Below, piece by piece: positions 45,060-54,935 of a stretch of 64,000 bases of DNA; position 1 is the stretch's first letter; each line of letters starts with the position of its first letter. Source of the stretch: Chelydra serpentina (lineage: Eukaryota; Chordata; Testudines; Chelydridae). Below the pieces are notes generated by a model that had not been told where the DNA came from, searched no databases, and saw nothing but the letters and a program-made list of their open reading frames with translations. Where the stretch lies: contig JBAIAC010000033.1 in assembly GCA_037349315.1 (NCBI GenBank), positions 21,656,001 to 21,720,000 of the forward strand, given 5' to 3'. A program made the position numbers and the translations under genes.

Positions 45060-45728
45060 TCAGCCATGCAGCAGCCACGCCGTGAGGTGAAGAGAGTGCA
45101 GGTCGGGATGATGGAGCCTGCCGTGCTGCTGCGTGATCAGGTCCGGCCACAGTGGTAGAGTGATCGGGTCGGCCACGGAGAGCTCCAGGAGCGTGGTATA
45201 CCAGTGTTGCCTGGGCCACGCTGGAGCAATCAGGATTACTCGGGCCTTGTCCCTGCGTAGTTTGAGTAGGACTCTGTGGACCAGTGGAACTGGCGGGAAG
45301 GCATAGGCCAGGTGGTCCGTCCAAGGATGGAGAAAAGCGTCTGTCAGGGAGCCTGGGGAGCGACCCTGGAATGAGCAGAACACGTGGCATTTCCCGTTCT
45401 CGCGAGTCGCGAAGAGATCTATGCGGGGAAATCCCCACTTCCGGAAAACAGAGTGGATGACATCCGGTCGAATGGACCACTCGTGAGTTTGAAAGGATCT
45501 GCTCAGTCGGTCCGCCAAGGTGTTCTGGACCCCTGGGAGAAACGAGGCTACCAGGTGAATGGATCGGGCTATGCAAAAGTCCCAGAGCTGAGTTGCTTCT
45601 CGGCAGAGGGGGAGGGAGTGCGCCCCTCCCTGTCTGTTGATGTAATGCATGGCCGTCGTGTTGTCTGTAAGGATGGCCCTGCGTTTGGAGGTTCTGCAGG
45701 TGAGCCCCCCAGCCGAGGGATGACGCAT
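45060..45728 (-). pseudogene. DIRS RNase H C-terminal half and methyltransferase-like domain
   Basis: This 222-codon frame carries the RNase H block TDNTTAMHYINRQGG, then FLPGVQNTLADRLSR, then WGFPRIDLFATRENGKC, AYAFPPVPL and RVILIAPAWPRQHWY. The latter order resembles the Dam-like N6-adenine methyltransferase domain of DIRS elements, with the NPPY-type motif degenerate here. It is in a different frame from the RT upstream (46752-) and ends just where the YR frame begins, the overlap expected in this family. Part of RNase H appears deleted at its start. Confidence 0.82.
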
Positions 45729-46845
45729 CCGTAGTTAAGGCTCGGGATGGCTGAGGTGGATGAAATGGAACACCTGACATCACCTTCCTGGGGTCCAGCC
45801 ACCAGTTGAGGGAGGCTAGGACTTGTGGTGGGACCGTCAGAATTATATCCAGGTTGTCCCTGTGCGGCCGGTATGCTGAGGCAAGCCATGCCTGGAGGGG
45901 CCGCAGGCGTAACCTGGCATGAGCTGTCACGAAGGTGCATGATGCCATATGACCAATGAGGCTGAGGCAGCAGTGGGCCGTTGACGTTGGGAAGGCTTGG
46001 AGGCTGCGTATGGCAGCTGTAAGCGTCTGAAAGCGAGCCTCTGGGAGGAACGCCCTGGCGAGAGTAGAGTCCAGTATTGCCCCTATAAAGTCTATTCTCT
46101 GTGTTGGCACCAAAGTGGACTTTTCTACGTTCAGTAGGAGGCCAAGACGCTTGAACATGTCCATGGCCGTGCGAATGTGAGACTGGACCTGGTGGCTGGA
46201 GTTGCCACGGATAAGCCAGTCGTCGAGGTAGGGGAACACCTGAACTCTTTGACGCCGAAGGGCGGCTGCTACCACTGCCATACACTTCGTAAAGACCCTC
46301 GGTGCCGTTGAGAGGCCGAAGGGCAGGACCGTGAACTGGAAGTGTCTCTGGCCCACTACGAAGCGTAGGAAGCGTCTGTGAGGTGGGTAGATGGCAATAT
46401 GGAAATACGCGTCCTTCATGTCGAGGGCGGCATACCAGTCTCCCTGATCCATAGAGGGGATAATAGTGACCAGGGAGAGCATACGGAACTTCGACTTTAC
46501 CATAAATTTGTTGAGTCCCTGTAAGTCCAGAATAGGACGTAGCCCCCCTTTCGCCTTGGGGATTAGGAAATAGCGGGAATAGAATCCCTTGCCTCTGAGA
46601 TCCCTTGAAACCTCCTCTACTGCTCCTGCAGTGAGGAGCTCCTGTACCTCCTGGATAAGGAGTTGCTCGTGAGAAGGGTCCCTGAAGAGGGACGGGGAGG
46701 GAGGGTGGGATGAAGGCGGGGAGACGAACTGCAATTGGTATCCCCTTTGCACGGTTTGTATGACCCAGCGGTCCGTGGTGATATTTGACCACGCCGGGGA
46801 GAAAAGGGAGAGGCGGTTCAGGAATAGGGGGGACAGGATCGATTA
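45700..46845 (-). pseudogene. DIRS reverse transcriptase and start of RNase H
   Basis: The open frame begins after a TAA near 46845 and has no ATG until about 46506. It carries the RT blocks in order: FYSRYFLIPKAKGGLRPILD, LDMKDAYFHIAI, PFGLSTAPRVF, and the active site PYLDDWLI near 46220-46235. It then enters RNase H with TTDASSLGWGAHL at about 45714-45745. RT motifs look intact. Downstream the same frame continues as a meaningless shadow of the methyltransferase region until it meets the YR frame, giving a 913-codon chimeric open frame from 46752 to 44011. Confidence 0.88.
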
Positions 46846-48254
46846 TGACTGGTACTCCGGCCTCGAGCGTCTCTTCAAAAACCTTGCTTGGGCCCCGACG
46901 ATGGTTTGTGGGGGCCCTGTCGCTGGCCGGACTGTCGACCAGGCTGCTGTCTCCTGCCCCCTCTACCACGTGGCCTCCTATAGAAGCCCTGTCGTGGTGC
47001 AGGGGGGAAATATGGACGGTAACCAAAGGGCCGAAAGGGTCTGCGCTGCGTCGCTGGGGTATGCATCCCCAGTGTGCGAATGATGGTTCGACCATCTTTG
47101 AGGGTCTGCAGCTTAGGGTCAGTTTTTTCTGAAAACAGACCCTGCCCTTCAAACGGTAGGTCCTGGATTGTGTGTTGGAGCTCCGCAGGGAGGACGGAGG
47201 ACTGTAGCCATGATATCCGCCTCATGGCGACTCCCGAGGCAATCGTTCTGGCGGCCGAGTCGGCGATGTCGAGCGAGGCCCTAAGCGACGTTCTGGCCAC
47301 CTTTTTGCCCTCCTCCACAAGGGCTTTGTACTCCTGCCTGGACTCCAGAGGGATAAGTTCTTTACATTTGTCCATGGAGGCCCAGGTGTTGTAGCCGTAG
47401 CGGCTCAGGAGTGCCTGTTGGTTCGCAGCCCGGAGCTGAAGGCCGCCCACGGAGTAGATTTTCCTGCCGAACAGGTCCAAGCGTTTTGCGTCCTTGGACT
47501 TAGGGGCGGGGGCCTGTTGGCCATTCCTCTCCCTCTCGTTGACGGATTGTACCACCAACGAACACGGAGGGGGGTGTATATATAGATATTGGAAGTCTCT
47601 TGGTGGAGCCATGTACTTCCTTTCTACCCCCCTAGCCGTGGGGGGTATCGATGCTGGTGTCTGCCAGATGGAAGTGGCATTGGCCAGTATTGTACGGACA
47701 AACGGTAGGGCTACCCTGGTGGGGGCATCAGATGTGAGAATGTCCACCACCGGGTCCTCCAGTTCTGGCACCTCCTCGATCTGCAGGTCCATGTTGAGGG
47801 CCAACCTGCGAAGCAAGTCCTGATGGCCCCTGAGATCGATAGGAGGCGGGCCGGACGATGACGCTCCCGCCACTGCCTCGTCAGGGGAGGAGGAGGAGGA
47901 CAGGCCTTGGGCAAGCGGATCCTCGGCGGGGGCCGCTGAAGAGTCCAGGGCTGGGGGCTCAGGATCTGGGTCGCCTACCTCTGGCGGAGGCCGGGAGACT
48001 GTAGCCTCTGGCGCTCTACGCTCCAATGTGGTCGAGGTGGGAGCTCTAGATGGTACCCCTTGGGCTTGATAATAGGCCATCGGGGTCCAGAAGGGCCATT
48101 GCTCCTGACCCTGTCCGGTCTCTGGCAGGTGGCCCTGGTCACTGACAGTGCGGTCCTCGACGTAGAGGTCGCTGCCAGCTCTGGAAGAGCGGGATCCAGA
48201 GAGAGAAGGCCAAGGTGGAGCAGAGTAGCCATGTAGCGACGTCTGCGTGGCCAA

Positions 48255-48625
48255 GGTCTGCCTCCTCGGCGGGGACCGGTGCCGGGATGGTATCCGGTGC
48301 CGGAAGCCGGATCGGTGCCTGGACGGTATCCGGTGCCGAGAGCCGGATCAGTGCCGAGAGCCGGATCGGTGCCGGGATGGTGACCGGTGCCGAGAGCCGG
48401 ATCGGTTTCGAGACCTGGACCGGTACCAGCGATGACTTCGGTACCGGGACACAGATCGGGACCGTGAATGTCTCGGGGATCTACGCGTCGACCGGCCGCG
48501 GGACCGGGAGCGGTGCCGAGAGTCAAAGTACCTCCGCCTGGAGGGGGACCTGGAGCGGTACCGCGAGTACGAGCGGTGCCGGGATGGAGACCGGTGCCGG
48601 GACTGTGAGCGGTACCGGGGAGACG
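48255..48625 (-). repeat. Arg/Ser-rich repeat region within DIRS gag
   Basis: On the + strand repeats of ccggatcggtgccgggatgg and cggtgccgagag are packed; on the - strand they encode irregular RS, RHRS and RYRS units such as SRHRSPSRHRSYSRYRSRSP. It is CpG-dense, with roughly a 12-33 bp mixed period. The array looks like an in-frame minisatellite. Confidence 0.9.
48348..48350 (-). other. In-frame TGA in gag at a CpG site
   Basis: Neighbouring repeats read cac cga tcc on the coding strand, whereas this unit reads cac tga tcc. A single C-to-T change in a CpG turned an Arg codon into a stop. Frames on both sides are open. Confidence 0.88.
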
Positions 48626-49679
48626 CCGGCGGCTGCTGCTGGCTGGTCTCCGCCTGCGGCACCGGGTGGAAGATGGCCGGTTTGCCGCGTGAAGTCACGA
48701 TCCGCACCGGCGGTACCGTGGATGGGGTCGGTGCCGGATCGGTCATCTGGATCAGGTCCCTTGCCGCTGCGAATGTGTCCGGAGTGGACGGCAGCGTAAG
48801 CTCAACCACGGTACGGGCCGGGGAGCTGGCGGTTACCGAGCTCAACGGCCCTTGCGGGACCGGAGTCATCGGTACCGGAGCCTGAAAAGGCTGACCTGCG
48901 CTCAACGGCCTCTCGGGTGCCGGAGTTGGCAGGGCCGGCGCCGGTGCTGGTGGCGCTGGACTCAACGGCCTCTGCTGGGCCGGAGTAAGTGGCACAGGGG
49001 CCACTGACACCGAACTCAACGGTCCTTGCGGTACCGGAGTCAACGGTGGTGGTGCCGTAACAGGCCTGGTCAGGTCTGAAGCTGGCTGCGTATGCAGCGG
49101 CGCCTTAGTCGGTCCTCCCGACTTCTTCGCTCTCGGGGACAGAGAGCGGTGCCTCTGCGAGGTCCCAGTCAGAGACGGACGGTGTCGAGGTCCTTTCCCG
49201 GAGCTCGGGCGCTCCGGTGCCGTGGACGATGAGGCCGCTGAAGTCGGTGCCGGGGTTCGTTGCGGCGCCGACATCGGACTGAGCGATGCCTCTAAGAGGA
49301 GCTGCTTTAAACGAACGTCCCGCTCCTTTTTGGTCCGCGGCTTGAAAGACTTACAGATGCGGCACTTGTCCGGAAGGTGGGACTCCCCGAGGCACTTCAG
49401 ACAGGAGGTGTGTGGATCTCCTGTGGGCATCGGCTTTTGGCATGCCGAGCAAGGCTTAAATCCCGGAGAGCCAGGCATTGGCCCGGTGCCGGGAGGGAGA
49501 CAGGGGAGAAACCCCTTATCTCCTACTACTATTTACAGTAGCTACAACAATAAGCTATGAATAACTATCAACAACTAATTAAGAGTACTTAAACTATCTA
49601 CACGATAAACGAGTGCTAAGAGTGCTAGGGATGTGGAGGTCAGCGAGCTGCTCTCCACTGTTCCAACGACCGACACGGG

Positions 49680-49848
49680 CGGTAAGAAGGAACTGAGAGG
49701 GCGATGGGCCGGCTGGGGTATATATCGGGCCCCCTAACGGCGCCACTCCAGGGGGCGCCAGCCGGCCCACCGAGTGTTGCTAGGGTAAAAATCTTCCGAC
49801 GATCGTGCACGCCGCGCGCGCACACCTAAGTGGAATACATATGAGCAA
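49680..49848. repeat. DIRS inverted terminal repeat, 5' copy
   Basis: Inverted partner of 43695-43862, running from ggtaagaaggaactgagagg to the element terminus cgaagaagaa. It carries the presumed promoter of the element, with ggggtatatatcgggc as a possible TATA-containing stretch. Confidence 0.92.
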
Positions 49849-50716
49849 TCACTCGAAGAAGAACTAATGACTCTGTCCAATAGGATCTATCTATCTGTCA
49901 TTTTCCAGGTTTGTGCCGGGCAATGCAAACTCAGAGATCTTGGCTGCATGGGAAAGTGACCCAATCAGTAGAAAGGGTGGCAGTCCAAAAAACCAACATC
50001 TCCCTAGAGGAAAATTTCAGATCTGACCAGGATGTGGAGAACTCTCACACTCTCCTCCTCCAGCAGTCCAGAGGCCCCCTAAACCCCACCCCTATCAACA
50101 TTCAGATCATCTTCTGCATGGCTGAGAATGAGGGACAGGAATACAGGATAGCAGGCTCAGCTGCAGATGTTCCATACTTTGAAAAGTGCTCATTGGATAA
50201 CAGTTGTCCTCCATCTTTTGGAGGTGGCTTATGCTCTTGAAGGACCATATCATAAGATACTTTGGATTTCTATAGCCCCTTTACTGTTCCTCTCTGGCTG
50301 ACTGACTCTGTCCCTAACATACGATAGGGACAACTGTTAAACGCAGTCACTGCTCCTATCAAAACCTCCTGCTCTGCCTTCTCCCCTCCCCACATTTCTA
50401 TAACGCTGTTATGCATTGTCAATGCACAAATCCTCAGCCCATTGACAATGTCAAGTTAGAGGGCAGCACAGTGCTATAAAAATGAACAACAAAAGGAACT
50501 GGGCACCAAATATTCACGTTTACATAGAATTCAATAAACACCCTCTATTTTTTAATTCACCTATACCGGCTGTGCTGTACAATTAAGATCCCATTTGTCA
50601 CAGAGTACGGGACCATGCTTATGTTTATGTTATGTAATTACATTCCCATCACCAGCTCAGAAACCCCTCAATACTATCCAAACCATGGCCTTCTAGCACC
50701 AGCCACCCAGTAGTTA

Positions 50717-50947
<231 letters not shown>

Positions 50948-51312
50948 TCAAAAAATATTGTTAGGATTTTTTCCCCTGTAAGTTAAACCCATATTGCAGA
51001 CGTGACGCCTATTCTTTTGTTCATCGTATTAAATTGTTACACTCTGGCTGATTTTGTATTAGCATTGTGAATCTGAATTTACAGATTTTACAGCCTTGGT
51101 TCAGGACCTCAACTTTTGATGTTACAAAATCATGCTGTGCATCTCTAAAAACAAATACTACTTAGTCTCATGTATTCTATTAATTACTGCTGAGAATTCT
51201 GCAAATCGGGAACAGACTAAAAATAACATTGTCTAAAAAATGAAAGTGCACGGAGACATGCTAGAACCCATGAGCCAAAACCTACCGCTTTGTTATGTGG
51301 CCATAATGGCTG

Positions 51313-51530
51313 CAGTATTTATTATTATTACCTTAGGAGCCCCACTGTGCTAGGCGCTGTACAAACACGGAACAAAAAGATGGTTCCTGCCCACAAACGC
51401 TTACAACAAAGTATAACAAGAGACAACAGATAGGGGATATAAGAAAACAATGGGACGATATTGGTCGGCATTATAGCAGTGCTATTAACACACCAGGTGC
51501 CTAATTGTTGCCAAGTTATTTTGTAGGCAT
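51313..51530 (+). repeat. Amniote interspersed repeat (CORE/MIR-type)
   Basis: Contains ccttaggagccccactgtgc, taggcgctgtacaaacacgg and aacaaaaagatggttcctgc, the conserved head of a repeat common in sauropsids. 32690-32825 carries an inverted copy. Confidence 0.65.
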
Positions 51531-51944
51531 CGCAGCTAAGAGACTTAGCACTACCCGCTTTCATAAAGCAGTTCTGCCGCAGGTCAACCCGTCCCAAAAA
51601 TGGACATCACGATGCAGAGAGGAAGAAATAAAATGAGCAAGAATTTGCCTACAAAAACCATGGCTATAATTTGAGTAGAAAATCCTACTCACATTCTAGG
51701 CAATTCCTGGCATAAACAAACTTTGGAAAATATACCAATAATTTCATACATAAAAACTAAAAAAACCTCATCATTTCTTCTTCGCTTACTATTTCTCAAA
51801 GACTGGTATTTTTACACTTCCATGGCCAGTCATAATTTGTATTAAGCATGATGGAGGGAAAAAATCCACTTCATTCCCATTAGAGAACCTTCTGCCCCAT
51901 CAAAATAAGCTCATAGCTACGTAACCACTTTATCTTTTACTGTT

Positions 51945-52080
51945 GCATCTGATGAAGCGGATGGTAGTCCACGAAAGCTTATGCTGAAATAAATGTGTTA
52001 GTCTCTAAGGTGCCACAAGTATTTCTTTCTTATTTTCTTTTTGCTGACACAGACTAACATGGCTACTACACTGAAATTTA
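51945..52080 (+). repeat. Sauropsid interspersed repeat with tatgctgaaataaatg core
   Basis: Reads gcatctgatgaagcggatgg, ccacgaaagcttatgctgaa, gtgttagtctctaaggtgcc and agactaacatggctactaca. This chain is typical of a widespread turtle and archosaur repeat; I cannot name its superfamily with certainty. Confidence 0.65.
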
Positions 52081-52119
52081 TCTTTTACTGTAACCCTTTT
52101 CCTACCTCCTACGCACTTT

Positions 52120-52365
52120 TATGGCCCCCATCACTGTACAGTCTCAGAGCTTCACAATCTTTCATGTGTTTATCCCCACAACACCCTGTGAGGTAAGGCA
52201 GGGCTAAAATTCCCATTTCACAGATGGGGAACTGAGGCAGAGAGAGACTAAAAGACTTGCCTAAGGTGACAGAGGAGGTCAGTGACTGAGAAAGGAATTA
52301 AACAAAGATCTTAATCGTCCCATGCTAGCACCATGACCGTTGGGCCATCCTTCTTCCCACTTGTG
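52120..52365 (+). repeat. MIR/CORE-SINE-like repeat
   Basis: Carries ccccacaacaccctgtgagg, cccatttcacagatggggaa, ctgaggcagagagagac and a ccgttgggccatccttctt tail. It is a well-preserved copy of the family at 41140-41375. Confidence 0.78.
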
Positions 52366-52402
52366 CAGCTTCAGTTGAATTAGGCCTTGATCCTTTTTGC
52401 AC

Positions 52403-52578
52403 TTATGCTCAGTGGTTTGAGCATTGGCCTGCTAAACCCAGGGTTGTGAGTTCAATCCTTGAGGGGGCCATTTAGGGATCTGGGGCAAAAAATTGGGGAT
52501 TGGTCCTGCTTTGAGCAGGGGGTTGGACTAGATGACCTCCTAAGGTCCCTTCCAACCCTGAGATTCTATGATTCTATG
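52403..52578 (+). mobile_element. Turtle tRNA-related SINE with CR1-like tail, copy 2
   Basis: Starts with the A-box region ctcagtggtttgagcattgg, then gttgtgagttcaatccttga (B-box) and the CR1-type tail ending gattctatgattctatg. It is close in sequence to 28380-28559 and slightly truncated at its 5' end. Confidence 0.92.
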
Positions 52579-53593
52579 TGAGTAACTTTATTTACGAGTG
52601 GTCCCATTCCCTCAGGGGCCTGAGAGCATGGAGACAGCTGCTGTACTGAAGCCTTAAACTGTAAGCTCTTTGGGGCAAGGACTTGCTCTTACTATGTGTC
52701 TGTAGAGCATTTAGCACAATGGCACCTGGATCTAATGTAGCCTCTGAGAAATCCATACTTGTACAATAACAACACTAATATGGAGAATGTACATTTACTT
52801 AAAAGCTAACGAGTGATCTCCCAACATACATGATAAAAGTGACATCAGAGAAAGAACCCCAAGAAATTAACTTCCCTTTATCTCTAAGAAAGTATTTCCT
52901 AATTTTGCTGCTACTGAGAGATCTCTCTTCATATGGCCAAGTGCTCACACCAAAGCTATACGGAAAACAATTACAGAGGATCACATGAAACTCACCCTGA
53001 CACACCTGAATTTATCTCATCCATAACATATGGAAATTTTAGTTCAATTTTTACACACAAGGTAAAAAATAAAAATCATCCCAACCTGGGTTTGAGATCT
53101 TTGCATTGTCCTTCGTGGAGGAGGACAGTTTTCACTGCTCTGCCATAACAGAGCTATTGAGACGCACTCTGCAGTTTATAAAATATGGAGATAACTGCAC
53201 AATGCGTTTCTGTTCCTGAGGTAAAAATCAGATCACAGGCTAATAATAACTTTGAGGCAAACGAGGTCATTAGCCTAAAATTAAACCACTGAGTTAACAG
53301 TAAGCAATGTCTAATTAATATTATTCTTATTCTAAGATGTGGTAATTAATTATTTAGAGACCCTTTACTCCCACCCATTCCCCCCCTCCATGGGCCCACC
53401 CAACTCAGTTCTTCCACCATCCCTTCTGTTCTACCTTCCTCCACACTGCAACACAGAAGAATATTTATTTTAAGCACGAAGTGGAAATAGCATGAGATTT
53501 GTCAGATTTTCAGATTTGCTCTTTTTCCATTTGCCCACCACCAATCTTCTCACCCTGTCCTGTTCTATGTTTATGTAGAAATACAAGCGTACA

Positions 53594-53742
53594 GGGCCAG
53601 ATTATTAAAAGTATTTAGGTACCTCATAGGATTTTCAAATACATCTAGGTGCCTAAGATCCCACTGAAATCAATGGGTTTTAGGTGCCAACTGGCTTCTG
53701 AAAATCCCACCAAGTGCCTAAATACCTTTGAAAATCTGGCCC
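53594..53742. mobile_element. Palindromic MITE with GGGCCAGATT ends
   Basis: The left gggccagattattaaaagta and the right end tacctttgaaaatctggccc are inverted copies, as are the inner blocks tttaggtacc and ggtgcctaaa. The whole 149-bp unit would fold into one hairpin. A single-arm relative lies near 4916. Confidence 0.8.
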
Positions 53743-54306
53743 ATAGTCCACAGAAAATCCTTGCTCTTTCACTGACTTTGAGTCAGTTACCCCCCCTCAA
53801 ATTAATATTAATTTGAGCTACAAATTAGAGACACTCAAGTTTCAATTAAGAAAAAACACTTTTTAAATCACTTTATTGCTGAAGGGACAAATTCTGACCC
53901 CAGTGAAGTCAATGGGAGTTTTGGTACCAGCTTTAATGGGATTGGACTGAGCCCAAAAAGGTGTTTGAATACAATACCTTCATCTTGGTTACCTCAAGTG
54001 ATCCATTAACATAGTCATGTCAAAATGTGTACATGAAAGAAACATGGGCCCTGATTCCCATTGACGTGCAGGCTCCAATGACCCTGGCCCTGTAGGGTGG
54101 CATTCACAATCACACCCATGTTAAGGCTCCTTTTCACTACCAGAGCCAGATTCAGGCCCATAGTATCTACTTCTAGTCTCACACTGGTTTCAATCAAGAT
54201 TCACTCCATTAATGTCAATGGAGAGACACAGGAATAAGACCAGTTTGAGTGAAAGGAGATTCAGCCCCACACATTTCAAAAGAAACCACCATGTTCATTC
54301 ACTTAC

Positions 54307-54383
54307 GTTTCATGAGTCCCAAAAAAGAAGATAGGGTACTTGTTTGCTGGAGGCTTCACAGCTCCCTCAGGGAGTTCATCAAT
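54307..54383 (-). CDS. HDGFL3: HDGFL3 exon 2 (PWWP domain)
   Basis: On the - strand the acceptor is ttctatcccacag and the donor is gtaagt. It is 25 codons plus two bases of a Thr codon that exon 3 completes. It encodes [20 protein letters not shown] followed by FGTHET, which is the middle of the PWWP barrel. Residues before Ile belong to exon 1, not present in the window. Confidence 0.96.
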
Positions 54384-54689
54384 CTGTGGGATAGAAAGGG
54401 ACACAGGACTGTTATCGTGTTCGATCCAATCTCAGAAGCCAGACAAACCACAAAGGTATGATTGGAGATTTCACAACTTCTTGGAGGTCCCATTCTGTGC
54501 TTGGGACTTGTTTATTTTAATTAGTTTATATTTTATAACAAGTGTATGTGTCTTCAAAGCACCTCAGTGGCAAACCCGAAGAGTCCATTGGACTGAAGAG
54601 TCCAATTCCTCCATTTAGCCACAGAACAGGTACGCTGGAGGCAGCCATATGGCAACCTTCTACCACCCTGCACTACCAATGTATCTATC

Positions 54690-54935
54690 TAGGGTACTTA
54701 TATGGCCCCCATATCCACAGTATCGGAGGGCCTCACGATCTTTAACGTATTTATCACCACAACACCCCTGTGACCTAGGGAAGCACCATTATCCCCATTT
54801 TACAGATGAGGACCAGACAGACTAACTGACTTGCCTGAGGTCACACAGGAAATCTATGGCAGCGGAGGGACTTGCACGTAGGTCTCCTGAGTTCTAAGCT
54901 AGCATCCTAACCACCAGACCAGCCTTCCTCTCAAC
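54690..54935 (+). repeat. MIR/CORE-SINE-like repeat
   Basis: Carries acaacacccctgtgacctag, ccccattttacagatgagga, gacttgcctgaggtcacaca and a tail aaccaccagaccagccttcctctc. It belongs to the family of 41140-41375. Confidence 0.78.

Larger units (their letters stand above)
46875..49478 (-). pseudogene. DIRS gag, interrupted by one in-frame stop
   Basis: An ATG at 49478 opens 867 codons to a TGA at 46875, broken by a single TGA at 48348-48350; both halves are in one frame. The N-terminus has a Cys/His cluster (Cys10, 13, 26, 29, 39, 42 with His23 and 34: CSACQKPMPTG, CLKCLGESH, CRICKSF), fitting a zinc-binding domain. A Pro/Ala/Thr-rich linker follows, then an Arg/Ser-rich repeat (48255-48625), a capsid-like middle (PFVRTILANATSIW, YGYNTWASMDK) and a basic Gly/Arg/Gln C-terminus likely to bind nucleic acid. 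Confidence 0.85.
43647..49863 (-). mobile_element. DIRS-type tyrosine-recombinase retrotransposon, structurally complete
   Basis: 6217 bp, oriented on the - strand, with the layout of the DIRS order: inverted terminal repeats, gag, RT-RNase H-methyltransferase, tyrosine recombinase, then an internal complementary region next to the 3' terminal repeat. DIRS elements replicate through a circular DNA that the recombinase integrates, so they lack long direct LTRs and target duplications. None are seen here except the trinucleotide gaa at both ends. The left and right terminal repeats differ at about 3 of 170 positions, so the copy is fairly young. Defects in gag, RNase H and the recombinase make autonomous activity unlikely. 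It lies in the sense direction within HDGFL3 intron 3. Confidence 0.93.

Noticed and set aside
45569..47152. A 527-codon open frame on the - strand overlapping gag and RT
   Set aside because: It is a frame-shifted shadow of the gag end, RT and RNase H; its residues follow the RT motifs out of frame and it starts at TTG. High GC and CpG content keep it open.
48255..48625. CRISPR-like or regulatory repeat array
   Set aside because: The repeats have no constant spacers, lie within a coding frame and encode Arg/Ser units; the genome is vertebrate.
48215..48799. 194-codon + strand frame with Gly/Ser/Thr repeats
   Set aside because: Antisense shadow of the DIRS gag Arg/Ser repeat.
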